A stretch of DNA of 64,000 nt from NCBI GenBank assembly GCA_039654915.1, contig CM077597.1, positions 34,012,001 to 34,076,000 on the forward strand, read 5' to 3'. The notes below the pieces were generated by a model that ran no database searches, was not told where the DNA came from, and saw only the letters and a list, made by a program, of their open reading frames with translations. This DNA comes from Aquilaria yunnanensis (Eukaryota > Streptophyta > Magnoliopsida > Malvales > Thymelaeaceae). The translations under genes were made by a program, and so were the position numbers. Shown in pieces: positions 21,464 to 33,487 of this stretch. Each line of letters begins with the position of its first letter. The stretch's first letter is position 1.

Positions 21464-24400
21464 ATTTTCATTCAACGGTAGGACTGCTCCTATCGTCGGG
21501 GTTTTAAGGATGGAACCTTTGCCACGAAACCAATCAATTTTCATTCAACGGTAGGACAGCTCCTATCGTCGGGGTTCTAAGGATGAAACCATTGCCTCGA
21601 AAACATCCAATTTTCATTCAACGGTAGGACTGCTCCTATCATCGGGGTTCTAAGGATGGAACCTTTGCCTCGAAAACAATCAATTTTCATTCAACGGTAG
21701 GACTGCACCTATCATCCGGGTTCTAAGGACGGAACCTTTGCCTCGAAAACAATCAATTTTCATTCAACGGTAGGACTGCTCCTATCGTCGGGGTTCTAAG
21801 GATGGAAACTTTGCCTTGAAAACAATCAATTTTTCTTCAACGATAAGATAGTTCTTATTGCAGAGGTTCTAAGGTAGGGCCCTTAACCTCAAACTTTCAA
21901 CGATAGGAGAGTTCCTATCGTCGAGGTTATAAGGAGAGTTCCTTAAACCTCAAACAATCAATCATCAATTTTTCTTCAACGATAAGAAAGTTCTAATCGC
22001 AGAGGTTCTAAGGTAGGGCCTTTAACCTCAAACTTTCAACGATAGGAGAGTTCCTATCATCGAGGTTCTAAAAAGAGTTCCTTAAACCTCAAACAATCAA
22101 TCATCAATTTTTCTTCAACGATAAGAGAGTTCTTATCGCAGAGGTTCTAAGGTAGGGCCTTTAACCTCAAACTTTCAACGATAGGAGAGTTCCTATCGTC
22201 GAGGTTCTAAGGAGAGTTCCTTAAACCTCAAACATTCAATCATCAATTTTTCTTCCACCATAAGAGAGTTCTTATCGTAGAGGTTCTAAGGTAGGGCCCT
22301 TAACCTCAAACTTTCAACGATAGGAGAGTTCCTATTGTCGAGGTTCTGAGGAGAGTTCCTTAAACCTCAAGCAATCAATCATCAATTTTTCTTCAACGAT
22401 AAGAGAGTTCTTATCGCAGAGGTTCTAAGGTAGGGCCCTTAACCTTAAACTTTCAATGATAGGAGAAGTTCCTATCGTCGAGGTTCTAAAGAGAGTTCCT
22501 TAAACCTCAAACAATCAATCATCAATTTTTCTTGAATGATAAGAGAGTTCCTATCGCAGAGGTTCTAAGGTAAGGCCCTTAACCTTAAACTTTCAACGAT
22601 AGGAGAGTTCCTATCGTCGAGGTTCTGAGGAGAGTTCCTTAAACCTCAAGCAATCAATCATCAATTTTTCTTCAACGATAAGAGAGTTCTTATCGCAGAG
22701 GTTCTATGGTAGGGCCCTAAACCTCAAACTTTCAACGATAGGAGAGTTCCTATCGTCGGGGTTCTAAGGAGAGTTCCTTAAACCTCAAGCAATCAATCAT
22801 CAATTTTTCTTCAACGATAAGAGAGTTCTTATCGCAGAGGTTCTAAGGTAGGGCCCTTAACCTTAAACTTTCAACGATAGGAGAAGTTCCTATCATCGAG
22901 GTTCTAAGGAGAGTTCCTTAAACCTTAAACAATCAATCATCAATTTTTCTTGAACGATAAGAGAGTTCTTATCGCAGAGGTTCTAAGGTAGGGCCCTTAA
23001 CCTTAAACTTTCAACGATAGGAGAGTTCCTATCGTCGAGGTTCTGAGGAGAGTTCCTTAAACCTCAAGCAATCAATCATCAATTTTTCTTCAACGATAAG
23101 AGAGTTCTTATCGCAGAGGTTCTATGGTAGGGCCCTTAACCTCAAACTTTCAACGATAGGAGAGTTCCTATCGTCGGGGTTCTAAGGAGAGTTCCTTAAA
23201 GCTCAAGCAATCAATCATCAATTTTTCTTCAACGATAAGAGAGTTCTTATCGCAGAGGTTCTAAGGTAGGCCCTTTAACCTCAAACTTTCAATGATAGGA
23301 GAGTTCCTATCGTCGAGGTTCTAAGGAGAGTTCCTTAAACCTCAAACATTCAATCATCGATTTTTCTTCAACGATAAGAGAGTTCTTATCGCAGAGGTTC
23401 TAAGGTAGGGCTCTTAACCTTAAACTTTCAACGATAGGAGAGTTCCTATCGTCGAGGTTCTAAGGAGAGTTCCTTAAACCTCAAACAATCAATCATCAAT
23501 TTTTCTTCAACGATAAGAGAGTTCTTATCGTAGAGGTTTTAAGGTAGGGCCCTTAACCTCAAACTTTCAACGATAGGAGAGTTCCTATCGTCGAGGTTCT
23601 GAGGAGAGTTCCTTAAACCTCAAGCAATCAATCATCAATTTTTCTTCAACGATAAGAGAGTTCTTATCGCAGAGGTTCTATGGTAGGGCCCTTAACCTCA
23701 AACTTTCAACGATAGGAGAGTTCCTATCGTCGAGGTTCTAAGGAGAGTTCCTTAAACCTCAAGCAATCAATCATCAATTTTTCTTCAACGATAAGAGAGT
23801 TCTTATCGCAGAGGTTCTAAGGTAGGCCCTTTAACCTCAAACTTTCAACGATAGGAGAGTTCCTATCGTCGAGGTTCTATGGAGAGTTCCTTAAACCTCA
23901 AACAATCAATTATCAATTTTTCTTCAACGACAAGAGAATTCTTATCGTAGAGGTTCTAAGGTAGGGCCCTTAACCTCAAACTTTCAACGATAGGAGAGTT
24001 CCTATCGTCGAGGTTCTAAGGAGAGTTCCTTAAACCTCAAACAATCAATCATCAATTTTTCTTGAACGATAAGAGAGTTCTTATCGCAGAGGTTCTAAGG
24101 TAGGGCCCTTCACCTCAAACTTTCAACTATAGGAGAGTTCCTTATGTTGGGTTTCGGGAGCCAAACAGCGCAGCGGAATTTAACCGAAACCCTCCAGGAT
24201 CCAAGTGAAACGGGGTAAACCGGGTTTTCAAAAATTTCATACCTAATTTTCGGTTGAGATCTCTCACTCAACTGTAGAGTCGAATCACAAAACCTGAACA
24301 GTTGACGTGTTCAGGCTCTCTATGGTATCCACACGAGCCTCTCGGAATCACCACGCTTCCACCGCGTCCCGGCAGATGCGTTTCTCTTGCGCTCGCAGTG

Positions 24401-26690
24401 CTAGCTTGCGTCCTCCAAGGAATTGCAAGAGAAGAGTGCGGCTGTCCTTTTACGAGGCTAGGGCAAGGAGACCTGCGAATTTCTCACTTAAAAGTTGTAT
24501 TTATAGTGAGACTCAACTTCCAGGCCTAATGGGTTTCAAAGCCCTAATCCAATTAGGATTTAATTTCGGGCTTAATAATGGCTCAACTCCCTGGCCCATT
24601 ATTAATACGAAATTAAAGTGAAACCATAACCCAAATAATTAGCCCATGCACTCTAATGATCCAAATAGCTCTATGTGTGCGACCCAATAGGCTCTTGCCA
24701 TGTTGGCAATGATCATAAATCACATTTATGATCATAAGCAATGAGCGGTGTCTAGCAACACATCATTGCTACCCAAGTGACAAGATTGTCGGCGAATCGA
24801 CTAAACCTTTATGATCATCACCGATATATGCCATTGTCTCTTTATCCAAGATATCAAGACTAAGCACGAGACATGGAATGTGTCACTCTCGTATAGCCCA
24901 ATCTTTGGTTTCTTGATTACCGAGTAGACCAAATTAAACTGACGACATTGATATCATATATCAACTCATCGGAGCATGGCCATGCATTTTCTAAGTCTCA
25001 CTCTATCAAGGGGCCCAAAGATATCACTCCCGTTACATAGGAGGGACAAATCCCATCTTGATCATACAAATCCCTCCGCATGATATGTGACATACCCAAT
25101 GACCTCCTTCAAGTTCACTCAGTTACGACCAACAAAGGAAAGTATCAAAGTATGTGACTCACATGTAGGGAACCTTGATGATCTTAGGTCGAAGGACTAC
25201 ATATACCATGATCACTATGAGAATCACTTATGACACTCATATAACTATCCATGAAGTGTTCTCATGGTGGGTCGGTCCAGTACACAAGTTCTCCAACTTG
25301 TACCCATATTTAGACTACATATCTCATATTAGTCTCCACATATGCTAGTCATTATGTATTATTGCAACCCGTTCCACAATAATACTAGACTAGGGACGTT
25401 TAAGAATATCATTATTCTAGGGTTACAATTATGTTTATTACGTTACGCAGAAACAAAACAACAAACAAAATTGCTGGATTAATGCCTCAATAAAATATCA
25501 TGACTCAATGTGCAAAAATACAATCATCTCATGATTGGCTTTTTGGGCACAATACTAACACCTTAAACCTCAAACAATCAATCATCAATTTTTCTTCAAC
25601 GATAAGAGTGTTCTTATCGTAGAGGTTCTAAGGTAGGGCCCTTAACCTCAAACTTTCAACGATAGGAGAGTTCCTTAAACCTCAAACAATCAATCATCAA
25701 TTTTTCTTCAACGATAAGAGAGTTCTTATCGCAGAGGTTCTAAGGTAGGGCCCTTAACCTCAAACTTTCAACGATAGGAGAGTTCCTATCGTCGAGGTTC
25801 TAAGGAGAGTTCCTTAAACCTCAAGCAATCAATCATCAATTTTTCTTGAACGATAAGAGAGTTCTTATCGCAGAGGTTCTAAGGTAGGGCCCTTAACCTC
25901 AAACTTTCAACGATAGGAGAGTTCCTATCGTCGAGGTTCTAAGGAGAGTTCCTTAAACCTCAAACAATCAATCATCAATTTTTCTTCAACGATAAGAGAG
26001 TTCTTATCGCAGAGGTTCTAAGGTAGGGCCCTTAACCTCAAACTTTCAACGATAGGAGAGTTCCTATCGTCGAGGTTCTAAGGAGAGTTCCTTAAACCTC
26101 AAACAATCAATCATCAATTTTTCTTCAACGATAAGAGAGTTCTTATCGCAGAGGTTCTAAGGTAGGGCCTTTAACCTCAAACTTTCAACGATAGGAGAGT
26201 TCCTATCGTCGAGGTTCTAAGGAGAGTTCCTTAAACCTCAAACATTCAATCATCAATTTTTCTTCAACGATAAGAGAGTTCTTATCGCAGAGGTTCTAAG
26301 GTAGGGCCCTTAACCTCAAACTTTCAACGATAGGAGAGTTCCTATCGTCGAGGTTCTAAGGAGAGTTCCTTAAACTTCAAACAATCAATCATCAATTTTT
26401 CTTCAACGATAAGAGAGTTCTTATCGCAGAGGTTCTAAGGTAAGGCCCTTAGCCTCAATTTCAATCTATCAATTTTTCTTCAACGATAGGAAGGTTCCTA
26501 TCGCAGAGGTTCTAAGGTAGGACCCTTAGCCTCAATTTCAATCCATCATATTTTTCTTCAACGATAGGAAGGTTTCTATCGCAGCGGTTCTAAGGTAGGG
26601 CCCTTAGCCTCAATTTCAATCAATCAATTTTCATTCAATGATAGGACAGCTCCTATCGCAGAGGTTCTGAGGAGGATTCCTTAACCTCAC
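21464..26690 (+). repeat. Hairpin-rich tandem array of T1 (interrupted by a solo LTR)
   Basis: About 3.8 kb of array sequence around an inserted LTR. The left edge has five monomers of about 72 bp with CGGTAGGACTGCTCCTATCG. The body is a dimer of about 139-140 bp, about 23 copies. Monomer a has CGATAAGAGAGTTCTTATCG and monomer b has CGATAGGAGAGTTCCTATCG; each is an 8-bp perfect stem with a GAGT loop. A second inverted repeat follows in each (GAGGTT...AACCTC, with AAGGA-GAGT-TCCTT inside it in monomer b). The right edge (26440-26690) returns to about 75-bp monomers. It lies in the T1 3' region, so it would be part of the genomic RNA. Confidence 0.95.
24145..25560 (-). mobile_element. Copia solo LTR inside the T1 array
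   Basis: A full 1416-bp LTR in reverse orientation, starting TGTTGGGTTTCGGG and ending CTAACA. CCTTA at 24140-24144 is repeated at 25561-25565, so this is one insertion reduced by LTR-LTR recombination. It interrupts a monomer. It shares two diagnostic differences with the solo LTR at 51447 (GAGTGAGACTT and TTTAATTTGG on its sense strand), not found in Copia-1. Confidence 0.95.
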
Positions 26691-26779
26691 GATTTAGGCG
26701 GCGAGAAGGTTCTCAATGCCTAGCTAAGTCAAATGAAATTTGGTAACGACTTGGCATACATCATGTCCCATGAAGCACG

Positions 26780-26793
26780 CAAATGGGGGCAGC
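26780..26793 (+). other. T1 polypurine tract
   Basis: CAAATGGGGGCAGC directly precedes the 3' LTR start TGTTGACACC. The position and G-run are those of a plus-strand primer site. Confidence 0.8.
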
Positions 26794-27498
26794 TGTTGAC
26801 ACCAAATTTCGTCCGACCCCTTCTTTTTTTAAAAATAATAATTAAAAAAAATTAAAAAAAATTAAATTAAAAATTAAATAATAATAATTATATAAAAATT
26901 ATTATTAATTAATTATACAAAGAGAGAATTAAATTAAATAGTTTTGGGGAAGGGGCATTTTGTTAAGTTAATATCTATGTGTGTATATCCAAAGAAATTA
27001 AAATTCAAAAAAAAATTAATTAAAAAATTATTATTATTAACTAATTAATTATTATTACTAAAAAAATTTTAATTAATTAGTTTAAAATATATATTTTTTT
27101 ATAGGGGTTTAGTTAAAAATAATATATGTGTGTATGTATGTATGTTGGAATTACAAAAGAAAACTCCATAAAAAAAATAAAAAAAAAAAACAAAACAAAC
27201 AAACAAACAAAATTGAAATGTTTGGGGTAAAAATGACAAAATTAATAAGTTTTGGGAAAATTTGACAAAATATGAAAGTTCCAGGAACATTTGGTAGTTT
27301 GTCACATGAATTTTGGGCCAGACCAACGGTTCTGGCCTACATTTACAGAAAAAGACAAAATTGTCTCAATCAGAAGTTTGAGGAACATCTCCAAAGTCAA
27401 AAGAGACAGAAAGGACTGAAACTATTATTTTACCAAATTAAGAGATAAGTTTAATTTTAATTATTTTATAATTATGAACAGTCCAGCACTCCTTCCCC

Positions 27499-27506
27499 TA
27501 TAAATA
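27499..27506 (+). promoter_or_regulatory. TATA box in T1 LTR
   Basis: TATAAATA within CCTTCCCCTATAAATAGGGG is the only strong core promoter signal in the LTR. Transcription would start near 27530, placing the U3/R boundary about 740 bp into the LTR. Confidence 0.65.
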
Positions 27507-27599
27507 GGGGTCCAAATCTGTAAAAAAGAGGAGAGAAAAGAAAAAATCAAGATTAGAGCTCCTTTTTTCAAAAGAAGGGAAAACTGTAGCTTAGTCGCT

Positions 27600-28020
27600 G
27601 GCCTCTCTTCCTTCTTCCCAGATAACCACAAACTTCTCCCCTTTCTCTGTTTACACCCTCACCGTTTTTACTTCCCGTTTCCCACTCCCTTCCATTTACG
27701 CTCGCCGTCACCCCCTTTTCGCCGCCGTCGGCCGCGTCTTCCTTTCCCTCGCCCCGGCCTCCGCCTCCCGTCGCCGTCCACCGCCGCCTCCTTCCCCGTT
27801 GACGCCGTCCACCTTCTTCCTCTCTCTCCCGCTCCGGCACTCCCTCTCTTTGTCGTCTGCCTCGTCTCCCGTCCCGCCATCCCTTCCCCCTCTCTCTCCT
27901 TGCTTGGCTCACCTTCCTCCCTCTCCCGCCGTCCCCCCTCCCCTGCTCTCTGTCTCACCGTCGCCCTGCTCTGCCACCCCCTGGAACGCCGCCCACGTCG
28001 CCGTCGCGTCCTGTAACAGA
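27600..28020 (+). other. GC-rich, pyrimidine-biased tract in T1 LTR
   Basis: A C/T-rich block with many CCGTC and CGCCG steps, in sharp contrast to the AT-rich rest of the LTR. Open frames on both strands (27799-28044 plus; 27568-27958 minus) are low-complexity Pro/Ser or Arg/Gly strings and are best explained by base composition. Confidence 0.7.
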
Positions 28021-28121
28021 GAAATCAAAAATTTTGTTTTCTAGGTAAAACCCTGATTTAGTCCTCCATCTTTGTATATTTATTCTTTTTGGTCACTAAC
28101 CTTTCTTTTATCCTTGCAGAA

Positions 28122-28450
28122 AACTAACTTTACTAACAACTAACTTTTATTATTATTGTTATTATTATTATTATTATTATAAGTCACTAACCTTTTAATT
28201 TTTGCACAACTAACTTTACTAACAACTAACTTTTATTATTATTGTTATTATTATTATTATTATTATTATAAGTCACTAACTTTTTAATTTTAGCACAACT
28301 AACTTTACTAACAACTAACTTTTATTATTATTGTTATTATTATTATTATTATTATAAGTCACTAACCTTTTAATTTTTGCACAACTAACTTTACTAACAA
28401 CTAACTTTTATTATTATTATTATTACTATTATTATTATTATTATTATAAT
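28122..28450 (+). repeat. Four-copy repeat of about 88 bp with (ATT)n in T1 LTR
   Basis: Each unit has CACAACTAACTTTACTAACA (slightly different in the first copy) followed by TTTTATTATTATTGTTATT and a run of ATT, then AAGTCACTAACCTTTTAAT. Units follow each other directly. Confidence 0.85.
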
Positions 28451-30713
28451 TCATGGAAGGTTATACCTCCTATTTATTTAATTTTTTTAAGTGGATGGCC
28501 AAAAAGCCCCACTTTATTTATTTATTTATTATCTTTTAATATTCCTTTGTTTCCTTTATGTGTTTCCCTTTATTTATTTGCATGTGTTATTTAATTTATG
28601 CACCTTTTTTTTAATGGATGTCCAAACCAAAAAAAAAAAAAAAAGCAAACCTCCACTTTACTTTATTTATTTATTGTCATTTAATTTTCCTTTATTTATT
28701 TTATGCAAAATTTTATTTTCATGGTTGAACTTATTTCACTTATTTTACCTTTAGCCATAAAAAATAAATAAGTAAATAATAACAAATTAAAATAAGAGTT
28801 TTTGTGTGAATAATTAACCTTATTTTCCTTATTTTTTTAGGGTTAATCAAGAATTTTTTTACAAAGCCCCCATCCTTTATTATTTTGGAACATATTCTTT
28901 ATTTCTTTTAAAATAACTAAAAGTTAACTTTTTATTCCTTTTATTAAATAATTTCAAAAATATAAATCAATTATTTTTAAATATATCTTTAAAATTTATG
29001 GATTAGATTAAAAATTGAGATTAAAAATAATAATAAAATATTAAAAATTATGATTAAAATTAATAATTAATTAAATAAACAAAAAAAAAATAAATTAAAT
29101 TCCATGTCCAAAAGATCCGACAGGATCCATGGTTTGGAAAACAAAAAAATATTTTTTTAAATAAAGTATATAAATAAAATTAATTTTTTTTTTTATAGTT
29201 ACTTTAAATTTTTCTTTATCCAATAAAAAGAATAAAAAAGAAAAAAAAACTTTGGGTAATATTTTACTTATTTCTTTATCCAGTAATATTTTACTTATTT
29301 ATTTTAAAATAATAAAAAATATAACTTTTTCGTTCCTTTATTAAACAAAAAAAATCTTAACCAAATGATTTCAAATAAAGATAATAAAAATAAATAGAAA
29401 ATAATTAAATTCTCTTTAAATATATTTTAAACTTATCAATTATATATATATATATTAAGACTTATAAATTAGAAAACTATTTCAAAATCTTTTATCAAAC
29501 AAAAAGAACAAAAATAAAATAAAATATATGAATGTCAAGATTTTTTAGAAAATTATATAACTCTTTAGTTTCTTTATTAAATAAAGAATATTGATATTAG
29601 ATAATTTAAAAAATTACCTTTTTGGTTCCTTTATAAATTAAGTAATTACTTAAAAAATAAATAATAAAGATCTTTCATTGAATAAGAAAATAAAAAAGAG
29701 AAAGAAAGGAAAGAAGTAAAAAGAAAGAAAAGAAAGAAAAGAAAGAAATTTTTTTTTAACATTAAGATCATTAAAAAAATCTAAAATTTCATAAAAATTA
29801 TGACAAAATTAATAATTAAATAAAAATAATAATAAGAATTAAAAATCTAAATAATTAACAATAAGTTTTAAATTAAAATCCATGTCCGGGTGATCCGATA
29901 GGATTCATGGCTTGGAGAAATATACAAACTTTTAATTGAATAAAAATTAAATACAAAGATGAAAATCCATATTCAGATAATTCGGTAGAATTTATAATAT
30001 GGATTAAAATAAAATTTCATCAACTTCCATGTTCGGGTGATCTGATAGGATTCATGGCTTGGAGAAATTTTTTTTTTTTAATGAAATAAAATTAAGTATC
30101 AGCATGTAAATCCATATGCTGATAATTCGGTAGAATTCATGATATGGATTATTAATTAATTAAAATATTTAAAATAATTAACTAAAATTTCATCAAATTC
30201 CATGACCGGGTGATCCGATAGGATTCATGGCTTGGAGAAGAAAAAATAAATTTTTAAATGAAATAAAATTAAATATCAGGATAAAAATCCATATTTTGAT
30301 AATTCGGCAGAATTCATGATATGGATTGTTAACTAATTAAAATATTTAATTAAAATTTCATCAAATTCCGTGTCCGAGTGACTCGGCAGAGTCTATGGTT
30401 CGGAAATATCGAATTTGTAAAAATTATACAAATTAATTACCAAATTTTTTGAAGTCCATATTAATTTAAAAATCCACATCGGACTAATTCAGTTAAAGTT
30501 TCTGTTTGAAAATTAACTGAAATCATTTAAAAGCAAGCAAAACAAAATTGAAATCAACTAAGGTACCAATTTTTGGGCATTTTAACAAAGTTGTTTTAAC
30601 GTAACCGTACTCCTGAACCCCCGAACTCTCGCAGACCATATTTTAGGTGTCCAATCGACCTGAGTGAAAATCGATTGGTGGCGACTCCCGAAAACGACCC
30701 GCACGTTGCCACA

Positions 30714-33487
30714 GGCATTTATTAAATGTAACTAGAACATAAGTCAAACCATAAAAACACGGTGAATTTAACTACAAGTAATACCTGTGTGTATGGATCA
30801 TTATATGAAAATGACTATGAACATGCCCAAAAGCAACTTAATAATTTTCAACATATGAACATCAAAGTCTAAATTAGCATACAAATGTATACCATAAAGT
30901 TATTATTAAGATCTATGCTCCACTATGTCCTTCCTTATGCCATTAGCCTCTACAAGGCTACAAGACAAATATAGTCAGCAAGGACAATTTAACTGGTAAA
31001 GCTAGAATCAATAAATGATTCACTAGGTTCTTACCTGCATGAACAACAACCCTTTATGGAAACTAGCTCCTTGCAGGTGAAATTTTCATAAGAACACTAA
31101 AGGGAGTGAGAATCCAAAGATTCATAGTAAGAGATTTGGGTACTTATAAAGAAACAATAAAACCTGCAAAGAAATCCAGGGGACACATATATATACATAG
31201 TAGAGGTAAGCGACTACCATCTTGTGCAATTTGAGGGCTAACATATGCACATACATTTGAATCCATTAAGACCCCTCGCCATCCTAGTCCTTGCACAGAT
31301 GTCACCTCATGCTTATCAAGTTTTGGCGTTTAATTGACCCCTAGCAAGCCTTGGCTTGTGAAGTTGAGCTATGCTCACTAAATATCCTTCATTTTGTTGT
31401 TGTACAAGTGAACATGATGGATGCTTTTTGCTCAAGTTCCAAGGAACTCATTAAGTGTACTTGGCTTCGTTATAATCCATCAAGCCATTGGCTTGCCTCG
31501 GCTAATATGGTACTAAGCCTTTACCCATACTAGGCGTACTAGGCTCCAACTTAGTGCCTTTAGCTTCCAAGCCCAGCTAGGCTACTAAGGTATTAAGCCT
31601 CATCTATACTCTGTGTACTAGGCTCCCACATAGCGCCTTGTGCTATAAAGCTCTGCTTGGTCACTAGTGGACTAAGCCTCTGCCATGAACCTATCTAATG
31701 TGTAGTAGGTCTTCACTTGTACCTTATGTCATGACTTGCCTAGGCTACAAGTGAACTAAGCCTTCACCTTAGGTGCTCCACTATCCACCACTGGTGAGAT
31801 ACTAGCTCACTAAGTTTCAAGGAACTTCCTTGAGTGCACTAGGATCCTATATTGGTATCTTAGGCCAAAGGTCTCAAACTAAAATTAGGTTACCAATGTA
31901 ACTAAGTCCCATGTTGGAATTCTAGTTCTCCAAAAATTGAGCATCTGGTGGAAAAAAAGCATGCTTAAAAGAGGAAAGAAAGAAACCATTAAAATTTGAA
32001 AATATAAATATAAATATTCATAACTAAATAAAATAAAATAAAAAGAGTAGAAACGAAAACCAAGTGTAACCAATGGCATAATATCAAAAAAAAATTAAAA
32101 ACAAAATACATAACATGGTCTACAAAGAGACACAAGGAAATAAATCATTAGGCTCCAACAAGACTCGAGTCAATGGTCTTGCCTCCATGTCATTATCTTC
32201 AGAATCCTTATAAATGATTACATCTTCGATGGACATCCTTTCCCTTGTGAACCCACCTAGAAAAATGAGCTTGCAAAGATCTCATCATTAATAGTGAAAA
32301 CCCCATTTGGATCACCAGGGTCGTACACTCCCTGCATATGTATGAACTATGTAAGCAAACTTTGAGAACACCATGTTGAGGATGTAGTCCTTGGTTGCAG
32401 TCCGAATGCTTTAAATGAAATTGCCTACTCCTCTTCCAAAACAATAAGATGAAGGTGGTGAACATTTTGGTTGCCAATGTACACATTCGGATGCTAGGTA
32501 GACCATCACAAGTTGCCCCCAGACCATCACATTGATAAAGGGTGCTGGGAAGTGACCAGTTGTATATGCATTTACATAGATTTCTTGGACCAGTGTCATG
32601 AAAGCATATGTTGGGGGTTTGTAGAACTTCCACCACCACTGATGCTTGATGGGGGCAATAATGTGTTGATTATGGGTGCTTGCATAGGCAAATCTAAGTC
32701 GATGGGTGGTTTCTTGACCACATATAGGCTCATGCACTTGATAAGCCTCCAAGAAGATGAATAAACTTGGATCCTACTCTACCCATAGGGAGGCTCATCC
32801 TTGGCCTCATCCTTAACCATCTACATGAAAACATGAAGAAAATTTAAATGGTGGTGGCAAATAACCATATAAAACAAAAACCAAGAACAGAACGTTATGG
32901 CGTATGTAAAATTTTGAGCAATTATGACACTAAAAATGAATCCTTGTGTAGAAGGCAATCAATGTAAGCAACATATACCATATGGAAGGAGCATAAATCA
33001 CAAAATTAAGTGTTTCCTTACCACGATGCTCGATATATAGGCTTAAATCCAATTACACCACCATTGACATGCTCAAACATGCTATCTTCCACGCAACATA
33101 CAATCTCCAAAGTTGGTGTATAATAGGCTCAAACGAGTATAGAATTATTCATATCATGACCAAGTAAACATAATGGAACAATATGCATAGTGCAGTTCTA
33201 TCAATTAATACTCATTCTAAATGATAATGCCAATTTCTCATGAAACACCCATGGTAAGAATTTTTTATACAAAAAGCTTAAAACAACTAAGGAAGTTAAG
33301 AAAGAAAAATCCCATACCAAGAAATTCATGAACACCCCCAAAAAGAAAGAATAGGGAAAAGCTAAGGATGCATAAACAAGCCAAAAAAAGCGCGGTTAAA
33401 TTGAAAAATACACTGTTTGGGCAAAAATCGATGGGTTTTAATAAACCATAGGCAGCATGGCCCATAACACAAGTATGTCATGGACCA
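30714..33487. other. Unclassified AT-rich sequence downstream of T1
   Basis: No recognisable gene. Overlapping minus-strand frames at 32208-32639 and 32411-32752 (143 and 113 codons) match no family I know and look like pieces of a decayed coding sequence with frameshifts. A three-unit repeat at 31505-31760 is listed separately. Confidence 0.4.
31505..31760. repeat. Three imperfect tandem units of about 83 bp
   Basis: Units share the sequence RTAYTAAGCCT, then GTACTAGGCTCC, then a GCTT/GCCTAGG end. Similarity falls along the row. No function is evident. Confidence 0.6.

Larger units (their letters stand above)
1..30713 (+). mobile_element. T1: giant Tat/Ogre-like Ty3/gypsy retrotransposon (5' end outside window)
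   Basis: Positions 1-1251 match 29464-30713 almost base for base, so these are the two LTRs of one element. The order between them is PBS, gag, RT, RNase H, second RNase H, integrase, accessory ORFs, tandem array, polypurine tract, 3' LTR. The double RNase H and very long LTRs point to the Tat/Ogre lineage. The 3' LTR is 3920 bp, so the 5' LTR should begin about 2670 bp before the window. Total span is about 33.4 kb, or 23.7 kb without the inserted copia element and solo LTR. A hand count gives about 35 differences between the visible LTR parts (about 3%), so the insertion is fairly young. The pentamer after the 3' LTR is GGCAT; its partner lies outside the window. Gag and pol are broken, so this copy is not autonomous. 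Confidence 0.9.
26794..30713 (+). repeat. T1 3' LTR (complete)
   Basis: Starts TGTTGACACCAAATTTCG and ends CGTTGCCACA, 3920 bp. It contains a TATA box (27499), a GC-rich tract (27600-28020), an (ATT)n-bearing tandem repeat (28122-28450), an AT-rich middle, and the hairpin-like modules (about 29875-30420) also seen in the 5' LTR. No protein-coding sequence is convincing. Confidence 0.93.

Noticed and set aside
21464..26690. CRISPR-like array
   Set aside because: The repeats follow each other directly with no unique spacers, in a plant retrotransposon context.
21464..26690. Centromeric or other chromosomal satellite
   Set aside because: The array lies between the accessory ORFs and the polypurine tract of T1, so it belongs to the element. 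A genomic satellite derived from it elsewhere is possible but not visible here.
27568..28044. Arg/Gly-rich and Pro/Ser-rich open frames in the T1 LTR
   Set aside because: Low-complexity translation of a C/T-rich tract on both strands; no start context or homologue recognised.
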